Source of the DNA: OM182 bacterium MED-G28
GTDB lineage: Bacteria; Pseudomonadota; Gammaproteobacteria; Pseudomonadales; Pseudohongiellaceae
Direction of reading: 5' to 3'
Length of the DNA stretch: 64,000 nucleotides
Assembly: GCA_002457215.1 (NCBI GenBank)
Contig: NTJZ01000001.1
Location: forward strand, 349,589-413,588
The notes under the pieces are model-generated. The model ran no database searches. It saw only the letters and a list, made by a program, of their open reading frames with translations, and was not told where the DNA came from. Below, piece by piece: positions 1-9,246 of the stretch (positions are counted from its first letter, which is position 1; each line of letters starts with the position of its first letter). The translations under genes and the position numbers were made by a program.

Positions 1-100
1 TAAACGAATAGAATTACTTTAGCCTTATCAAAAACAAAAGCGTATTAGCTAAGATTATTAGTTACCTATTTTAAAAACTGTGTTTTATTAAGCGTTCAAC

Positions 101-132
101 AAAAAAGCCCGACGATTAGACCGGGCTTTTTT
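101..132 (-). terminator. Rho-independent terminator of adk
   Basis: An 11-bp perfect stem (AAAAAAGCCCG at 101-111, CGGGCTTTTTT at 122-132) encloses a 10-nt loop and lies 18 nt beyond the adk stop codon. On the minus strand it ends in six T. The A/T tails are symmetric, so it could also stop transcription arriving from the left. I see nothing else in bases 1-100. Confidence 0.88.
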
Positions 133-149
133 GTAAAAGATCATTAATC

Positions 150-800
<651 letters not shown>

Positions 801-832
801 TTACTCCTTATCACATGAAATTTGAAAATCAG

Positions 833-1693
833 TTATAAACCTTTTTCTTTTGCCTGCTCCCACAATTGGTTCAATTGCGTCAGATCAACTTCATTCACTG
901 TCTTCCCCTGTTCTGCTAAGCTTGATTCTATCCACTTAAACCTATTTTCAAATCGAGAGTTTGATTGGCGAAGCGCTACTTCGGGATGCGTGTCAGTATG
1001 CCGTGCAACATTTACTGCCGCAAATAGCACATCTCCCAGTTCAGATTGCATTGCGTCACTATCTTTATGAGAAATTGCCTCTTCTAATTCGATGACTTCT
1101 TCTTTTAACTTAGCCAAGACAGGACCAATTGCATCCCAATCAAAACCAACCCTGGCTGCGCGCTTTTGCAGTTTTATCGCTCGCTCGAGTGCTGGCGAAG
1201 CACGAGGAACATCATCTAAAATACTGGCTGACTGTTCGTTTTGATTCACACCATCATATTTTGATTTCTTTTCCGCTTTTTCGATATCTTTAATCGCTTC
1301 CCAGTTAATCACAACTTCTGCTGCAGAAATCCCTGGCTTGCTGCCAAAACCTGTCACTTTGCCTCCATGAAAAACATGAGGATGGCGCCGTACTAGTTTG
1401 TTAATGATTCCGTTAACGACATCATCAAATTTAAAAAAACCCTGCTCTTTTGCGATCTGAGCATAGAACACAACCTGAAACAGTAAATCACCAAGTTCAT
1501 CTTCTAATTCCACCATGTCTTTTTTTTCAACAGCATCTACCACTTCATAAACTTCTTCCAAAGTATAAGGAACAAGAGAAACAAAAGATTGTTCAAGGTC
1601 CCAAGGGCAGCCAAAATCTTTGTCTCGTAGCATAGTCATTAACGAGACAAGCTTTTCAATGGAAGATTGGCTTTCGAATTTTGGCTTGTCCAT
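833..1693 (-). CDS. mazG: Nucleoside triphosphate pyrophosphohydrolase MazG
   Basis: Hydrolyses (d)NTPs to NMP + PPi, a house-cleaning function that in E. coli also affects ppGpp level. The 286 residues hold two tandem MazG domains, each with the EExxE...ExxD metal-binding helix pair: N-terminal LEEVYEVVDA plus ELEDELGDLLF (about 45-72), and C-terminal LKEEVIELEEA plus ELGDVLF (about 195-230). It is slightly longer than the E. coli protein because of an inter-domain linker with KKSKYDGVNQNEQ. It lies 23 nt after rlmD. In Pseudomonas relA sits between these two genes; here it is absent. Confidence 0.95.
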   Translation of the reverse strand: MDKPKFESQSSIEKLVSLMTMLRDKDFGCPWDLEQSFVSLVPYTLEEVYEVVDAVEKKDMVELEDELGDLLFQVVFYAQIAKEQGFFKFDDVVNGIINKLVRRHPHVFHGGKVTGFGSKPGISAAEVVINWEAIKDIEKAEKKSKYDGVNQNEQSASILDDVPRASPALERAIKLQKRAARVGFDWDAIGPVLAKLKEEVIELEEAISHKDSDAMQSELGDVLFAAVNVARHTDTHPEVALRQSNSRFENRFKWIESSLAEQGKTVNEVDLTQLNQLWEQAKEKGL

Positions 1694-1716
1694 GGGGTGA
1701 CCCGTCGCTAATTTTT

Positions 1717-3087
1717 CTAGATAAGAAGAAACTCTGCCATCGACTCTACATGAGTGGTATGAGGAAACATATCCATTACTCCAGCGGAATTCAATCGGTA
1801 GCCATACTTTAAAAGTTCTGCTGTGTCGCGAGCAAGAGTTGCAGGGTTACATGAAATGTATACTATCTTGGCTGCTCTTAATCTCGCGATCTGAGGAATA
1901 ATTTCAATCGCTCCCGACCGAGGTGGATCAAGCAAGATTTTAGAATAGTTTTTTTGATACCAACTCTCTTTTTCAATAGGACTAGTAAGGTCCGCCGCAT
2001 AAAATGCTGTGTTTGCAATGTTATTGTTTAGAGCGTTCTCAGCTCCACGCTCTACCATCTCTCGGCTACCTTCTATACCGATAACCTTTCCCGCTCTTAG
2101 CGCGATTGGTAAAGTAAAGTTCCCTAAACCACAAAATAGATCAAGCACAGTGTCTTTATCTGAAAGGTCTAGCATTTGTACGGCTCGACTAACGATAGAG
2201 CGATTAATAGCACCATTAATCTGTGTGAAGTCCATAGGGTGAAAAGTTATATCCAAGCCAAATTCAGGAAGATAGTAATGCAAACGATTGCAATCATCTT
2301 TTGGAAAAAGTTTGTTTACGCTATCAATACCTGCGGGTTGCAAATAGATCTCTACCCCTTTTTCAGCAGCAAAATTCTCTAAAATAAGTTTATCTTGCTC
2401 GTTTAAGGGGGTTAAGTGACGGATAACAAGCGCAACACATTTACTTGCGTCTTCCTCTGCTGCACTTTCTCCTACCGCCACCTCTATTTGTGGGATTTCA
2501 TCCGCAATATTAAGGGAGTAAAAGAGGGTTTTTAATGGCTCAATTAGAATTCCAACTTCGGCTACCAGAACCTGACAGTTGTCCATAACGGTTATGAAGC
2601 TGCTGTATTTTTCGCGGAACCCAACGAGGACAGCATCTTTTTTGACAACCTTGCGAACTGCTAGGCGCGCTTTGCGCCGATAATTGGTTGTTTTAGCTTT
2701 GATTTGAGGCAACACTTCAAAAGAGCGAGCATCAAGTTGAGCGCTGTGCTGGAGGTGTTCTAACAATACGCCTTGTTTAAAATCCAACTGTTTATCGCTA
2801 TCCCAATGCTGTAAAGAGCATCCCCCGCATATGACCGCGTACTCACATGGAGGTGTCACGCGTTCCGGGGAAGATTTTTTGACTTCAAGCGTCTTAAATT
2901 CTGCGAATTGACTGCGGTTGCGTACATAGTTAGCTGAGACGATTTCGTCGGGCAATGATCCGTCAACAAAGGCAACTTTCCCCTCAATGTGAGAGACTCC
3001 TCGACCTTCATGACTAATACCGGAAATAGTTAGCTCTACCGCCTCTGCTGGCAGTTTATTCCTACGCTTTCGACGACGAGTAGTCAT
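1717..3087 (-). CDS. rlmD: 23S rRNA (uracil-1939-C5)-methyltransferase
   Basis: SAM-dependent methylation of 23S rRNA U1939. The 456-residue protein has an N-terminal basic tail and TRAM domain (about 12-70), four cysteines for a [4Fe-4S] cluster (C81, C87, C90, C171), a Rossmann SAM site (DLFCGLGNFTLPIA) and the catalytic region YISCNPATLARD. The cluster cysteines and the motif after the catalytic Cys separate RlmD from TrmA. No good Shine-Dalgarno precedes the ATG at 3087, but the next Met would remove the TRAM domain. It is flanked by cysM and mazG on the same strand. Confidence 0.95.
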   Translation of the reverse strand: MTTRRRKRRNKLPAEAVELTISGISHEGRGVSHIEGKVAFVDGSLPDEIVSANYVRNRSQFAEFKTLEVKKSSPERVTPPCEYAVICGGCSLQHWDSDKQLDFKQGVLLEHLQHSAQLDARSFEVLPQIKAKTTNYRRKARLAVRKVVKKDAVLVGFREKYSSFITVMDNCQVLVAEVGILIEPLKTLFYSLNIADEIPQIEVAVGESAAEEDASKCVALVIRHLTPLNEQDKLILENFAAEKGVEIYLQPAGIDSVNKLFPKDDCNRLHYYLPEFGLDITFHPMDFTQINGAINRSIVSRAVQMLDLSDKDTVLDLFCGLGNFTLPIALRAGKVIGIEGSREMVERGAENALNNNIANTAFYAADLTSPIEKESWYQKNYSKILLDPPRSGAIEIIPQIARLRAAKIVYISCNPATLARDTAELLKYGYRLNSAGVMDMFPHTTHVESMAEFLLI

Positions 3088-3144
3088 GAGAAAAAAGCAA
3101 AAGAGGAGATAGCTGAAAAGAGTGAGCTGATATTTTTTTTACCA

Positions 3145-4038
3145 TCAAAATGAGGAAAAAACGCCAGTGGATAAATAACGGTCGCCGCGATCACAAATTA
3201 TGACGACGATAGTCGCATTCTCGACTTGTTTGGATAACTGTAAGCCAGCATAAACACCACCACCAGAAGAAACACCACAAAATATGCCCTCTTCTTCTGC
3301 CAGGGCGCGCATAGTGTCTTCTGCATCTTTCTGATCAATATCGATGACTTCATCGACGCAAGAACGATCAAAAATCTTTGGAAGGTATTCTTGAGGCCAG
3401 CGTCTGATGCCTGGAATACGAGAACCATCTTTAGGCTGTAAACCGATAATCTGGACAGCTGAGTTCTGTTCCTTAAGGTAGCGGGAAACTCCCATAATTG
3501 TGCCAGTAGTTCCCATAGAACTTATAAAGTGCGTAACTTCGCCTTTCGTATCGCGCCAGATTTCAGGACCCGTCCGCATGTAATGTGCATTTGGATTATC
3601 TTGATTAGCAAATTGGTCTAACACTTTACCCTTACCCTGGTCTTGCATTCTCTGCGCGAGGTCTCGCGCACCTTCCATGCCCTGTTCTTCGGTTACCAGA
3701 ATTAATTCTGCACCGTAGGCAAGCATTGACGCTTTGCGCTCATCGCTAAGATTATCAGGCATGATGAGTGTCATCTTGTAGCCCTTGATAGCTGCTACCA
3801 TTGCCAGGGCTATTCCGGTATTACCACTTGTTGCTTCAATCAGGCTATCGCCTGGATTAATTTCTTCCCTCAATTCCGCTTGTTGGATCATACTGAGAGC
3901 AGGTCTGTCTTTTACCGAACCTGCAGGGTTATTGCCTTCCAGCTTCACTAGAACTTTATTGCTACTTTTCCCAGGAAGGCGCTGCAGGCGGACTAGTGGG
4001 GTATTCCCGATTAGACGGTCGATAGTTAAATAAGACAT
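3145..4038 (-). CDS. cysM: Cysteine synthase B (O-acetylserine sulfhydrylase)
   Basis: PLP enzyme that makes cysteine from O-acetyl-L-serine and sulfide or thiosulfate. The PLP lysine is K43 in NPAGSVKDRPAL. The phosphate-binding loop EATSGNTGIALA and the SSMGTTGT loop are present. At 297 residues it matches CysM length, shorter than most CysK. The RRWPQEYLPKIF segment and C-terminal DRGDRYLSTGVF are also CysM-like. It is followed on the same strand by rlmD after about 57 nt, a conserved gammaproteobacterial pairing. Confidence 0.95.
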   Translation of the reverse strand: MSYLTIDRLIGNTPLVRLQRLPGKSSNKVLVKLEGNNPAGSVKDRPALSMIQQAELREEINPGDSLIEATSGNTGIALAMVAAIKGYKMTLIMPDNLSDERKASMLAYGAELILVTEEQGMEGARDLAQRMQDQGKGKVLDQFANQDNPNAHYMRTGPEIWRDTKGEVTHFISSMGTTGTIMGVSRYLKEQNSAVQIIGLQPKDGSRIPGIRRWPQEYLPKIFDRSCVDEVIDIDQKDAEDTMRALAEEEGIFCGVSSGGGVYAGLQLSKQVENATIVVIICDRGDRYLSTGVFSSF

Positions 4039-4149
4039 GTACGAACTGCAATCTTTGAGGTAGCCGCGAAAGCGATGAATTCTACACGGATTGGCAGGTG
4101 CTATAAAGCCGACCTTGAGTTTTTGCCCCTATCAAAACTTTTCTAGCAG

Positions 4150-4869
4150 CTAACGATGACTTGTAAATAAGGAGCGGCTATTAAGTGGTTTTTCACCTAA
4201 ATGAGTGGCAAGAGCAAGGCGTAATAAGCGCTTAGCGGCTTTTTCAGAAGACTTTTCATCCCATTCTAAATTCCGCAAAGAAATAAGATCAATTCCGCGA
4301 AAAATCCGCGAATTTTTTTCTCCATCTTCAATCTTTTCTGTCAATTCAAACCCAACGTCAGGAGTGAAACGATAATGGCAATAGGCATCTATTGGTTGGT
4401 GGCTCTGACAATCTTCTTCCAAATTAATGGCGTAGCCGAGTTCCGCTAATAAATTGAGCTCAAATTTACGCAATACTAATTCCATTTTTGTATTACCTCG
4501 AAGCGCTACCAAGGTTTCCTGATAGCTCTTATAGAGTGCTTTGTGTTCTTCATGATTATGCAGAAGGCGGCATAAGATTTCATTGAGATAAAGCCCGCTA
4601 AACAAACGCTCCCCTTGCAGTGGGATTGCGGCGTGACCTGGTTCGAGGGCACCTAATGTTTTTACTTCCCCCCTACCCGTGAAGGAGATTAACAGAGGGT
4701 GGAAAGGTTGTAACAGTGATCGGTATTTCGATTTTTCTCGACGCGCCCCTTTAGCAACAGCGCGTACCCGGCCATAATCTAGCGTAAAAAAATCTACCAA
4801 AAGACTAGTATTCTGAAATGGCAAACTATGGAGTAAATAAGCAGGCTGAAGGTGTACGCGAACATCCAT
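4150..4869 (-). CDS. recO: DNA repair protein RecO
   Basis: Mediator of the RecFOR pathway: binds single-stranded DNA and SSB, anneals complementary strands and loads RecA. The 239 residues show the N-terminal OB-fold (RVHLQPAYLLHSLPF, then FTLDYGRVRAVAKGARR) followed by the helical domain starting near LFSGLYLNEILCRLL. The zinc-binding cysteines seen in some RecO proteins are not conserved, as in E. coli. It lies 11 nt after era in the rnc-era-recO operon. In many relatives pdxJ follows; here a 110-bp gap and then cysM follow. Confidence 0.94.
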   Translation of the reverse strand: MDVRVHLQPAYLLHSLPFQNTSLLVDFFTLDYGRVRAVAKGARREKSKYRSLLQPFHPLLISFTGRGEVKTLGALEPGHAAIPLQGERLFSGLYLNEILCRLLHNHEEHKALYKSYQETLVALRGNTKMELVLRKFELNLLAELGYAINLEEDCQSHQPIDAYCHYRFTPDVGFELTEKIEDGEKNSRIFRGIDLISLRNLEWDEKSSEKAAKRLLRLALATHLGEKPLNSRSLFTSHR

Positions 4870-4880
4870 AATAAGAGAGA

Positions 4881-5789
4881 TTAATCCAGGTAACCGAGGC
4901 TTTGCAGCGCACGCTCGTCATCAGCCCAACCACTTTTAACCTTGACCCAAAGGTTAAGCATGACTTTAGTTTCGAATGCCTTTTCCATGTCTTCCCGTGC
5001 AGAACTACCGATTCGCTTTAGCCGATCGCCGTCTTTGCCAACGAGTATTTTCTTTTGGCCAGATTTGTCTACCAATATTAGTCCATGAATATGCAATATC
5101 ACCCCTTCTTGTTTAAAGTTTTCTATTTCCACGGTGACCTCATAAGGTAATTCATCACCGAGCTGTCTGGTTACTTTTTCTCGAATTAATTCAGCCGCCA
5201 GAAATCTTGAGCTTCTATCAGTTATTTGATCTTCAGGAAAAAGAAAATCGCCTTCAGGCAAATATCTCTTCACTAAGCTTTCGATACTATCGAGATTGTG
5301 ACCACCCAAAGCGGAAACGGGAACAATTTCAGCGAATGCAAATCTTTTTGAAATTTTATCGATAAAAGGCAACAGTGACTCTTTATCTTTTACTAAATCT
5401 ACTTTATTGACTAATAACAGCACAGGCACCTGTGTATGCCGTAGAAGCTCTAATACTTTTTCGTCGGCTTCGTTAAAATTAGTTTTATCAACCAAGAATA
5501 GGACAATATCCACACTCTTTATTACCTGCGCTACGGTATCGTTCATTACCCGATTTAATTTTCTATACTCGGTAGCATGCAAACCTGGCGTATCAACAAA
5601 TACACATTGATATCGCTTACAACTGCTGATCCCAAGAATCCGGTGACGGGTCGTTTGAGGTTTGCGTGATGTAATACTAATTTTCTGACGCAGGAGATGA
5701 TTCAATAAAGTTGACTTACCAACATTAGGCCTCCCAACTATAGCGATATAACCACAGAAAGTTCTAGATTCCGATGGAGAATTACTCAA
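4881..5789 (-). CDS. era: GTPase Era, 30S assembly factor
   Basis: Ras-like GTPase that binds the 3' end of 16S rRNA during 30S maturation. The G1 motif GRPNVGKST, switch region TTRHRI, G3 DTPGLH, G4 NKVD and G5 SALGG occur in order in the first 165 residues. A KH domain fills the C-terminal third, with VGKDGDRLKRIGSSARED as its RNA-binding loop. It is 302 residues, the normal length. Its start overlaps the last 4 bases of rnc, implying translational coupling; recO follows after 11 nt. Confidence 0.97.
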   Translation of the reverse strand: MSNSPSESRTFCGYIAIVGRPNVGKSTLLNHLLRQKISITSRKPQTTRHRILGISSCKRYQCVFVDTPGLHATEYRKLNRVMNDTVAQVIKSVDIVLFLVDKTNFNEADEKVLELLRHTQVPVLLLVNKVDLVKDKESLLPFIDKISKRFAFAEIVPVSALGGHNLDSIESLVKRYLPEGDFLFPEDQITDRSSRFLAAELIREKVTRQLGDELPYEVTVEIENFKQEGVILHIHGLILVDKSGQKKILVGKDGDRLKRIGSSAREDMEKAFETKVMLNLWVKVKSGWADDERALQSLGYLD

Positions 5790-6466
5790 GTTAAAGCCTT
5801 GAGTTTAGTCAGCATGACATTTGCTGCCTGTTGCTCTGCATTACGTTTACTCGATCCTGTCCCTTTTTGCGGCTCCGTCATAACATCTACTCTGCATTCG
5901 ACAAGGAAGTTTTGCTCATGGGCTTCTCCAGAAATTTCTAAAACACTGTAAAACGGCAAGCTCAATCCCTGCGCCTGCATCATTTCTTGCAACTTGGTTT
6001 TTGCATCTTTTTGTTGTTCCACGACAGATTCGGTTGCGATTCGATCTGCAATCCAATCTTCGATCAAAGATTTGCAGGAATTAATACCACCGTCCAAATA
6101 GATTGCTGCAATTAGCGCTTCAATTGCATCCGCAAGAATCGAATCTCGGTTATCGCCACCACTTTTCTTTTCACCACTGCCAAGTTGAATAAAATTCTTA
6201 AGATCGATCTCCCGCGCGATTTCAGCAAGAGTGGTTTTATTCACTAACATCGCGCGCAAACGGCTAAGTTCACCTTCGTTTGCCTGAGGGAAAATTTCAA
6301 AAAGAATTTCAGCAACAATATAACCCAACAATGAATCTCCTAGAAATTCTAGCCTTTCATTATTTAATTTATTGGCGCTACGGTGGGTTAATGCGAGCCT
6401 AACTAAATCAGGGTCAGAAAACTTATGATTTAGAAGTTGTTGCAGCTTGTCGAGGTCTATCGCCAT
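5786..6466 (-). CDS. rnc: Ribonuclease III
   Basis: Double-strand-specific endoribonuclease that processes rRNA precursors and some mRNAs. The 226 residues contain the RNase III signature ERLEFLGDSLLGY with catalytic acidic residues, the second acidic cluster DSILADAIEALIAAIYLDGG, and a C-terminal dsRBD (about 155-225) ending in KRNAEQQAANVMLTKL. A 25-codon open frame ends immediately before its ATG (TAGATG on the minus strand). That layout suggests rnc is translated by re-initiation after lepB and this small frame. Confidence 0.97.
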   Translation of the reverse strand: MAIDLDKLQQLLNHKFSDPDLVRLALTHRSANKLNNERLEFLGDSLLGYIVAEILFEIFPQANEGELSRLRAMLVNKTTLAEIAREIDLKNFIQLGSGEKKSGGDNRDSILADAIEALIAAIYLDGGINSCKSLIEDWIADRIATESVVEQQKDAKTKLQEMMQAQGLSLPFYSVLEISGEAHEQNFLVECRVDVMTEPQKGTGSSKRNAEQQAANVMLTKLKALT

Positions 6467-6544
6467 CTAATAAAATTGTTCATCGAGCGTCTCGATGTTA
6501 TCTAGATTAGTAACAAGCTCTATTCGAATTTCAACAATTTCCAT
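6467..6544 (-). CDS. Possible 25-residue ORF between lepB and rnc
   Basis: An ATG at 6544 lies 4 nt after the lepB stop and opens 25 codons that end with TAG directly abutting the rnc ATG. The peptide starts MEIVEIRIELV and ends DNIETLDEQFY; it is acidic and has no transmembrane segment. No Shine-Dalgarno is visible, so translation would depend on coupling from lepB. In many gammaproteobacteria a roughly 120-residue DUF4845 membrane protein occupies this slot; I cannot align this peptide to it. It may be a remnant, a coupling peptide or chance. Confidence 0.35.
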   Translation of the reverse strand: MEIVEIRIELVTNLDNIETLDEQFY

Positions 6545-6548
6545 TCTG

Positions 6549-7388
6549 CTAATAAATCCATTGATTCCTAGAGAATGAAGGAAGGTTCAGGCCAGGTTCC
6601 TTGTGCATCCAGATTGCGATGGCCTTGCCGACGATATCTTCCTCAGAGACAGTGCCCCAATCACGACTATCACTGCTATTGTTTCGGTTATCGCCCATCA
6701 TAAAGTATTGGCCATTAGGAATTATCCAGTTGGTCCGGGTACGTCGTTGACCGAGTGCATCTATAAGCTGGATGGCATGCTCGATGCCACCAATTGTTTC
6801 GCTATAAAGAGTACCCGGGAGATCTCCGATACTTGTATCAATTAGAATTTCTTTCTCAAATTCTGTGATGATTAATTCTCCATTGATGTAGAGGTTATTA
6901 TCTTCGTAACGAACAGTGTCGCCAGGCAAGCCAATAACTCGCTTAATGTAGTACTTGTTCTCATGAGGCGGGATAAAAACCATTACCTCACCCCTTTTAG
7001 GATCATCTATATCCATAATCTTAGTACCGACTACAGGAAGGCGGACGCCATAAGCATATTTATTCACCAAGATAAAATCCCCTACTTCCAGCGTTGGGAT
7101 CATCGAACCTGTCGGAATCTGGAATGGCTCTATGAGAAACGACCTTAGTACCAGTACAATAAGAAGCACCGGGAAGAAAGATTTGGCATACTCAATAACA
7201 AGTGGCTCTTCTCCCAACTCAGCCACTGCTTTGTTAATTTCTTCTTCACTTCGCCCTTTAGCTTGCGTGCGCAAATATTCCTCAATAGCCGCCAAACGAT
7301 TATTCTTGTTTAACAGGCTATCGAGAAGCCACAGCGCACCGCAAAAACTAACCAGGGAAACCAAAACTAATGCAAAATCGATATCCAT
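6549..7388 (-). CDS. lepB: Signal peptidase I
   Basis: Inner-membrane serine/lysine protease that removes signal peptides from Sec and Tat substrates. Residues 1-22 form the first membrane anchor, a cytoplasmic charged loop follows, and a second segment lies at about 71-87. Catalytic Ser95 is in PTGSMIPTL and the general-base Lys149 in YYIKRVIGLPGD. Later boxes include GDNRNNSSDSRDWG. At 279 residues it is near the Pseudomonas length. It lies 9 nt downstream of lepA, the usual order. Many exported proteins in this window presumably depend on it. Confidence 0.96.
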   Translation of the reverse strand: MDIDFALVLVSLVSFCGALWLLDSLLNKNNRLAAIEEYLRTQAKGRSEEEINKAVAELGEEPLVIEYAKSFFPVLLIVLVLRSFLIEPFQIPTGSMIPTLEVGDFILVNKYAYGVRLPVVGTKIMDIDDPKRGEVMVFIPPHENKYYIKRVIGLPGDTVRYEDNNLYINGELIITEFEKEILIDTSIGDLPGTLYSETIGGIEHAIQLIDALGQRRTRTNWIIPNGQYFMMGDNRNNSSDSRDWGTVSEEDIVGKAIAIWMHKEPGLNLPSFSRNQWIY

Positions 7389-7397
7389 CTAAACCCT

Positions 7398-9197
7398 TTA
7401 AGAGTCAACTTTAAGTACGGCAAGAAAAGCCTCTTGAGGCACTTCTACATTGCCAACCTTCTTCATCCGTTTCTTGCCCGCTTTTTGTTTTTCCAATAAC
7501 TTTTTCTTCCGAGTAATATCTCCACCATAGCACTTTGCTGTGACGTTTTTTCGCAGTGCCTTTACGGTTTGGCGGGAAATTATCTGGCCACCGATGGCTG
7601 CTTGTATAGCCACATCGTAAAGCTGACGTGGAATTAACTCTTTCATTTTTTCAGTAAGCAGTCTTCCCTTTGATAGTGCATGGTCGCGGTACACAATCAA
7701 TGCTAAAGCATCTACTTTATCACCGTTAATCAGAATATCTAAACGCACCAGGTTTGATGGCTCAAATCTAATAAAATGGTAGTCCAAAGAGGCATAGCCG
7801 CGACTAACTGATTTCAGCCGATCGAAAAAATCCAACACTACCTCATTCATTGGGATTTCATAATTCAAGGAGACCTGGCTTCCAATAAATAGCATATCTT
7901 TTTGTACGCCACGTTTCTCAACACATAAAGTTATAACATTTCCCAGGTGCTCCTGAGGAACAAGAATGCTTGCTAGCACAATAGGTTCTCGCATTTCTTC
8001 AATATTAGTAACTGGTGGCAAGCGTGAAGGACTCTCGACCTTTATCACTTCGCCATTTGAAAGCACTACTTCATATACAACTGTTGGTGCGGTAGTGATT
8101 AGCGATAAGTTATATTCTCTTTCAAGCCTTTCTTGAATGATCTCCATGTGCAACATGCCGAGAAAACCACAACGAAAACCAAAACCCAAGGCATCTGAAT
8201 TTTCTGGCTCATAATATAATGAGGCATCGTTAAGGGTAAGTTTCGATAGAGCATCACGAAAATTTTCAAAGTCATCAGAAGACACTGGAAACAACCCAGC
8301 GTAAACCTGTGGTTGAATTTTGCGAAAACCATCTAACGAATCAACATTGGCTGTACTGGCAAGTGTAATCGTGTCGCCTACGGGCGCACCGAGAATTTCC
8401 TTAATCCCCGCGACAACAAACCCCACTTCCCCCGCAGCCAAAGAATCCATTTCTTGCCTCTTGGGGGTAAATACGCCAACGCTGTCCACGACTTGAGCTT
8501 TGCCAATTGATTTCGCAATTATTTTGTCACCTTTTTTTAGTGTTCCTGCCATAACTCTAACAAGGGAAACCACGCCCAAATAATTATCAAACCAGGAATC
8601 AATAATTAGCGCCTGCAAATCATTCTTTCTTTCCCCAATCGGAGGGGGCACTTTGGCAATAATTTCTTCCAGAATTTCATGCACGCCCAAACCAGTTTTA
8701 GCACTCGCGCACACAGCTTCAGTGGCATCTAGGCCAATTATTTCCTCAATTTCTAGACGCACCCGATCGGGCTCGGCCTGTGGTAGGTCCATCTTGTTTA
8801 GCACGGGTATAACTTCGAGGCCTTGCTCAATCGCGGTATAACAAGTAGCAACAGATTGGGCTTCAACACCCTGCCCAGCATCCACTACCAACAACGCACC
8901 TTCGCAAGCCGCCAGAGATCGCGACACCTCATAGGTGAAGTCGACATGGCCTGGAGTATCAATAAAATTAAGTTGATAACGTTTTCCATCTTTGGCTTTG
9001 TAATGCAAAGTAACACTTTGAGCCTTGATGGTTATCCCTCGCTCCCGTTCAATATCGAGACTGTCAAGTATCTGCGCTTCCATCTCCCGATCACTCAAGC
9101 CACCACAAGTCTGAATAAAACGATCCGCAAGGGTAGATTTACCGTGATCAATATGGGCAATAATAGAAAAGTTTCGAATGTGACTTAAATCAGACAC
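7398..9197 (-). CDS. lepA: Elongation factor 4 (LepA)
   Basis: Ribosome-associated translational GTPase that affects initiation and back-translocation. The 599 residues carry the G1 motif [10 protein letters not shown]2 region [10 protein letters not shown]3 DTPGHVDF, G4 NKMD and an SAKTG G5. The family-specific C-terminal domain ends with [20 protein letters not shown], which distinguishes LepA from EF-G. It lies between mucD (49 nt upstream) and lepB (9 nt downstream), the conserved gammaproteobacterial order. Confidence 0.97.
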   Translation of the reverse strand: MSDLSHIRNFSIIAHIDHGKSTLADRFIQTCGGLSDREMEAQILDSLDIERERGITIKAQSVTLHYKAKDGKRYQLNFIDTPGHVDFTYEVSRSLAACEGALLVVDAGQGVEAQSVATCYTAIEQGLEVIPVLNKMDLPQAEPDRVRLEIEEIIGLDATEAVCASAKTGLGVHEILEEIIAKVPPPIGERKNDLQALIIDSWFDNYLGVVSLVRVMAGTLKKGDKIIAKSIGKAQVVDSVGVFTPKRQEMDSLAAGEVGFVVAGIKEILGAPVGDTITLASTANVDSLDGFRKIQPQVYAGLFPVSSDDFENFRDALSKLTLNDASLYYEPENSDALGFGFRCGFLGMLHMEIIQERLEREYNLSLITTAPTVVYEVVLSNGEVIKVESPSRLPPVTNIEEMREPIVLASILVPQEHLGNVITLCVEKRGVQKDMLFIGSQVSLNYEIPMNEVVLDFFDRLKSVSRGYASLDYHFIRFEPSNLVRLDILINGDKVDALALIVYRDHALSKGRLLTEKMKELIPRQLYDVAIQAAIGGQIISRQTVKALRKNVTAKCYGGDITRKKKLLEKQKAGKKRMKKVGNVEVPQEAFLAVLKVDS

Positions 9198-9246
9198 GCG
9201 CCTTTCCAGGTAAGGTTAGAGAAAATCTAAGAATGAGCGAAGCTAA

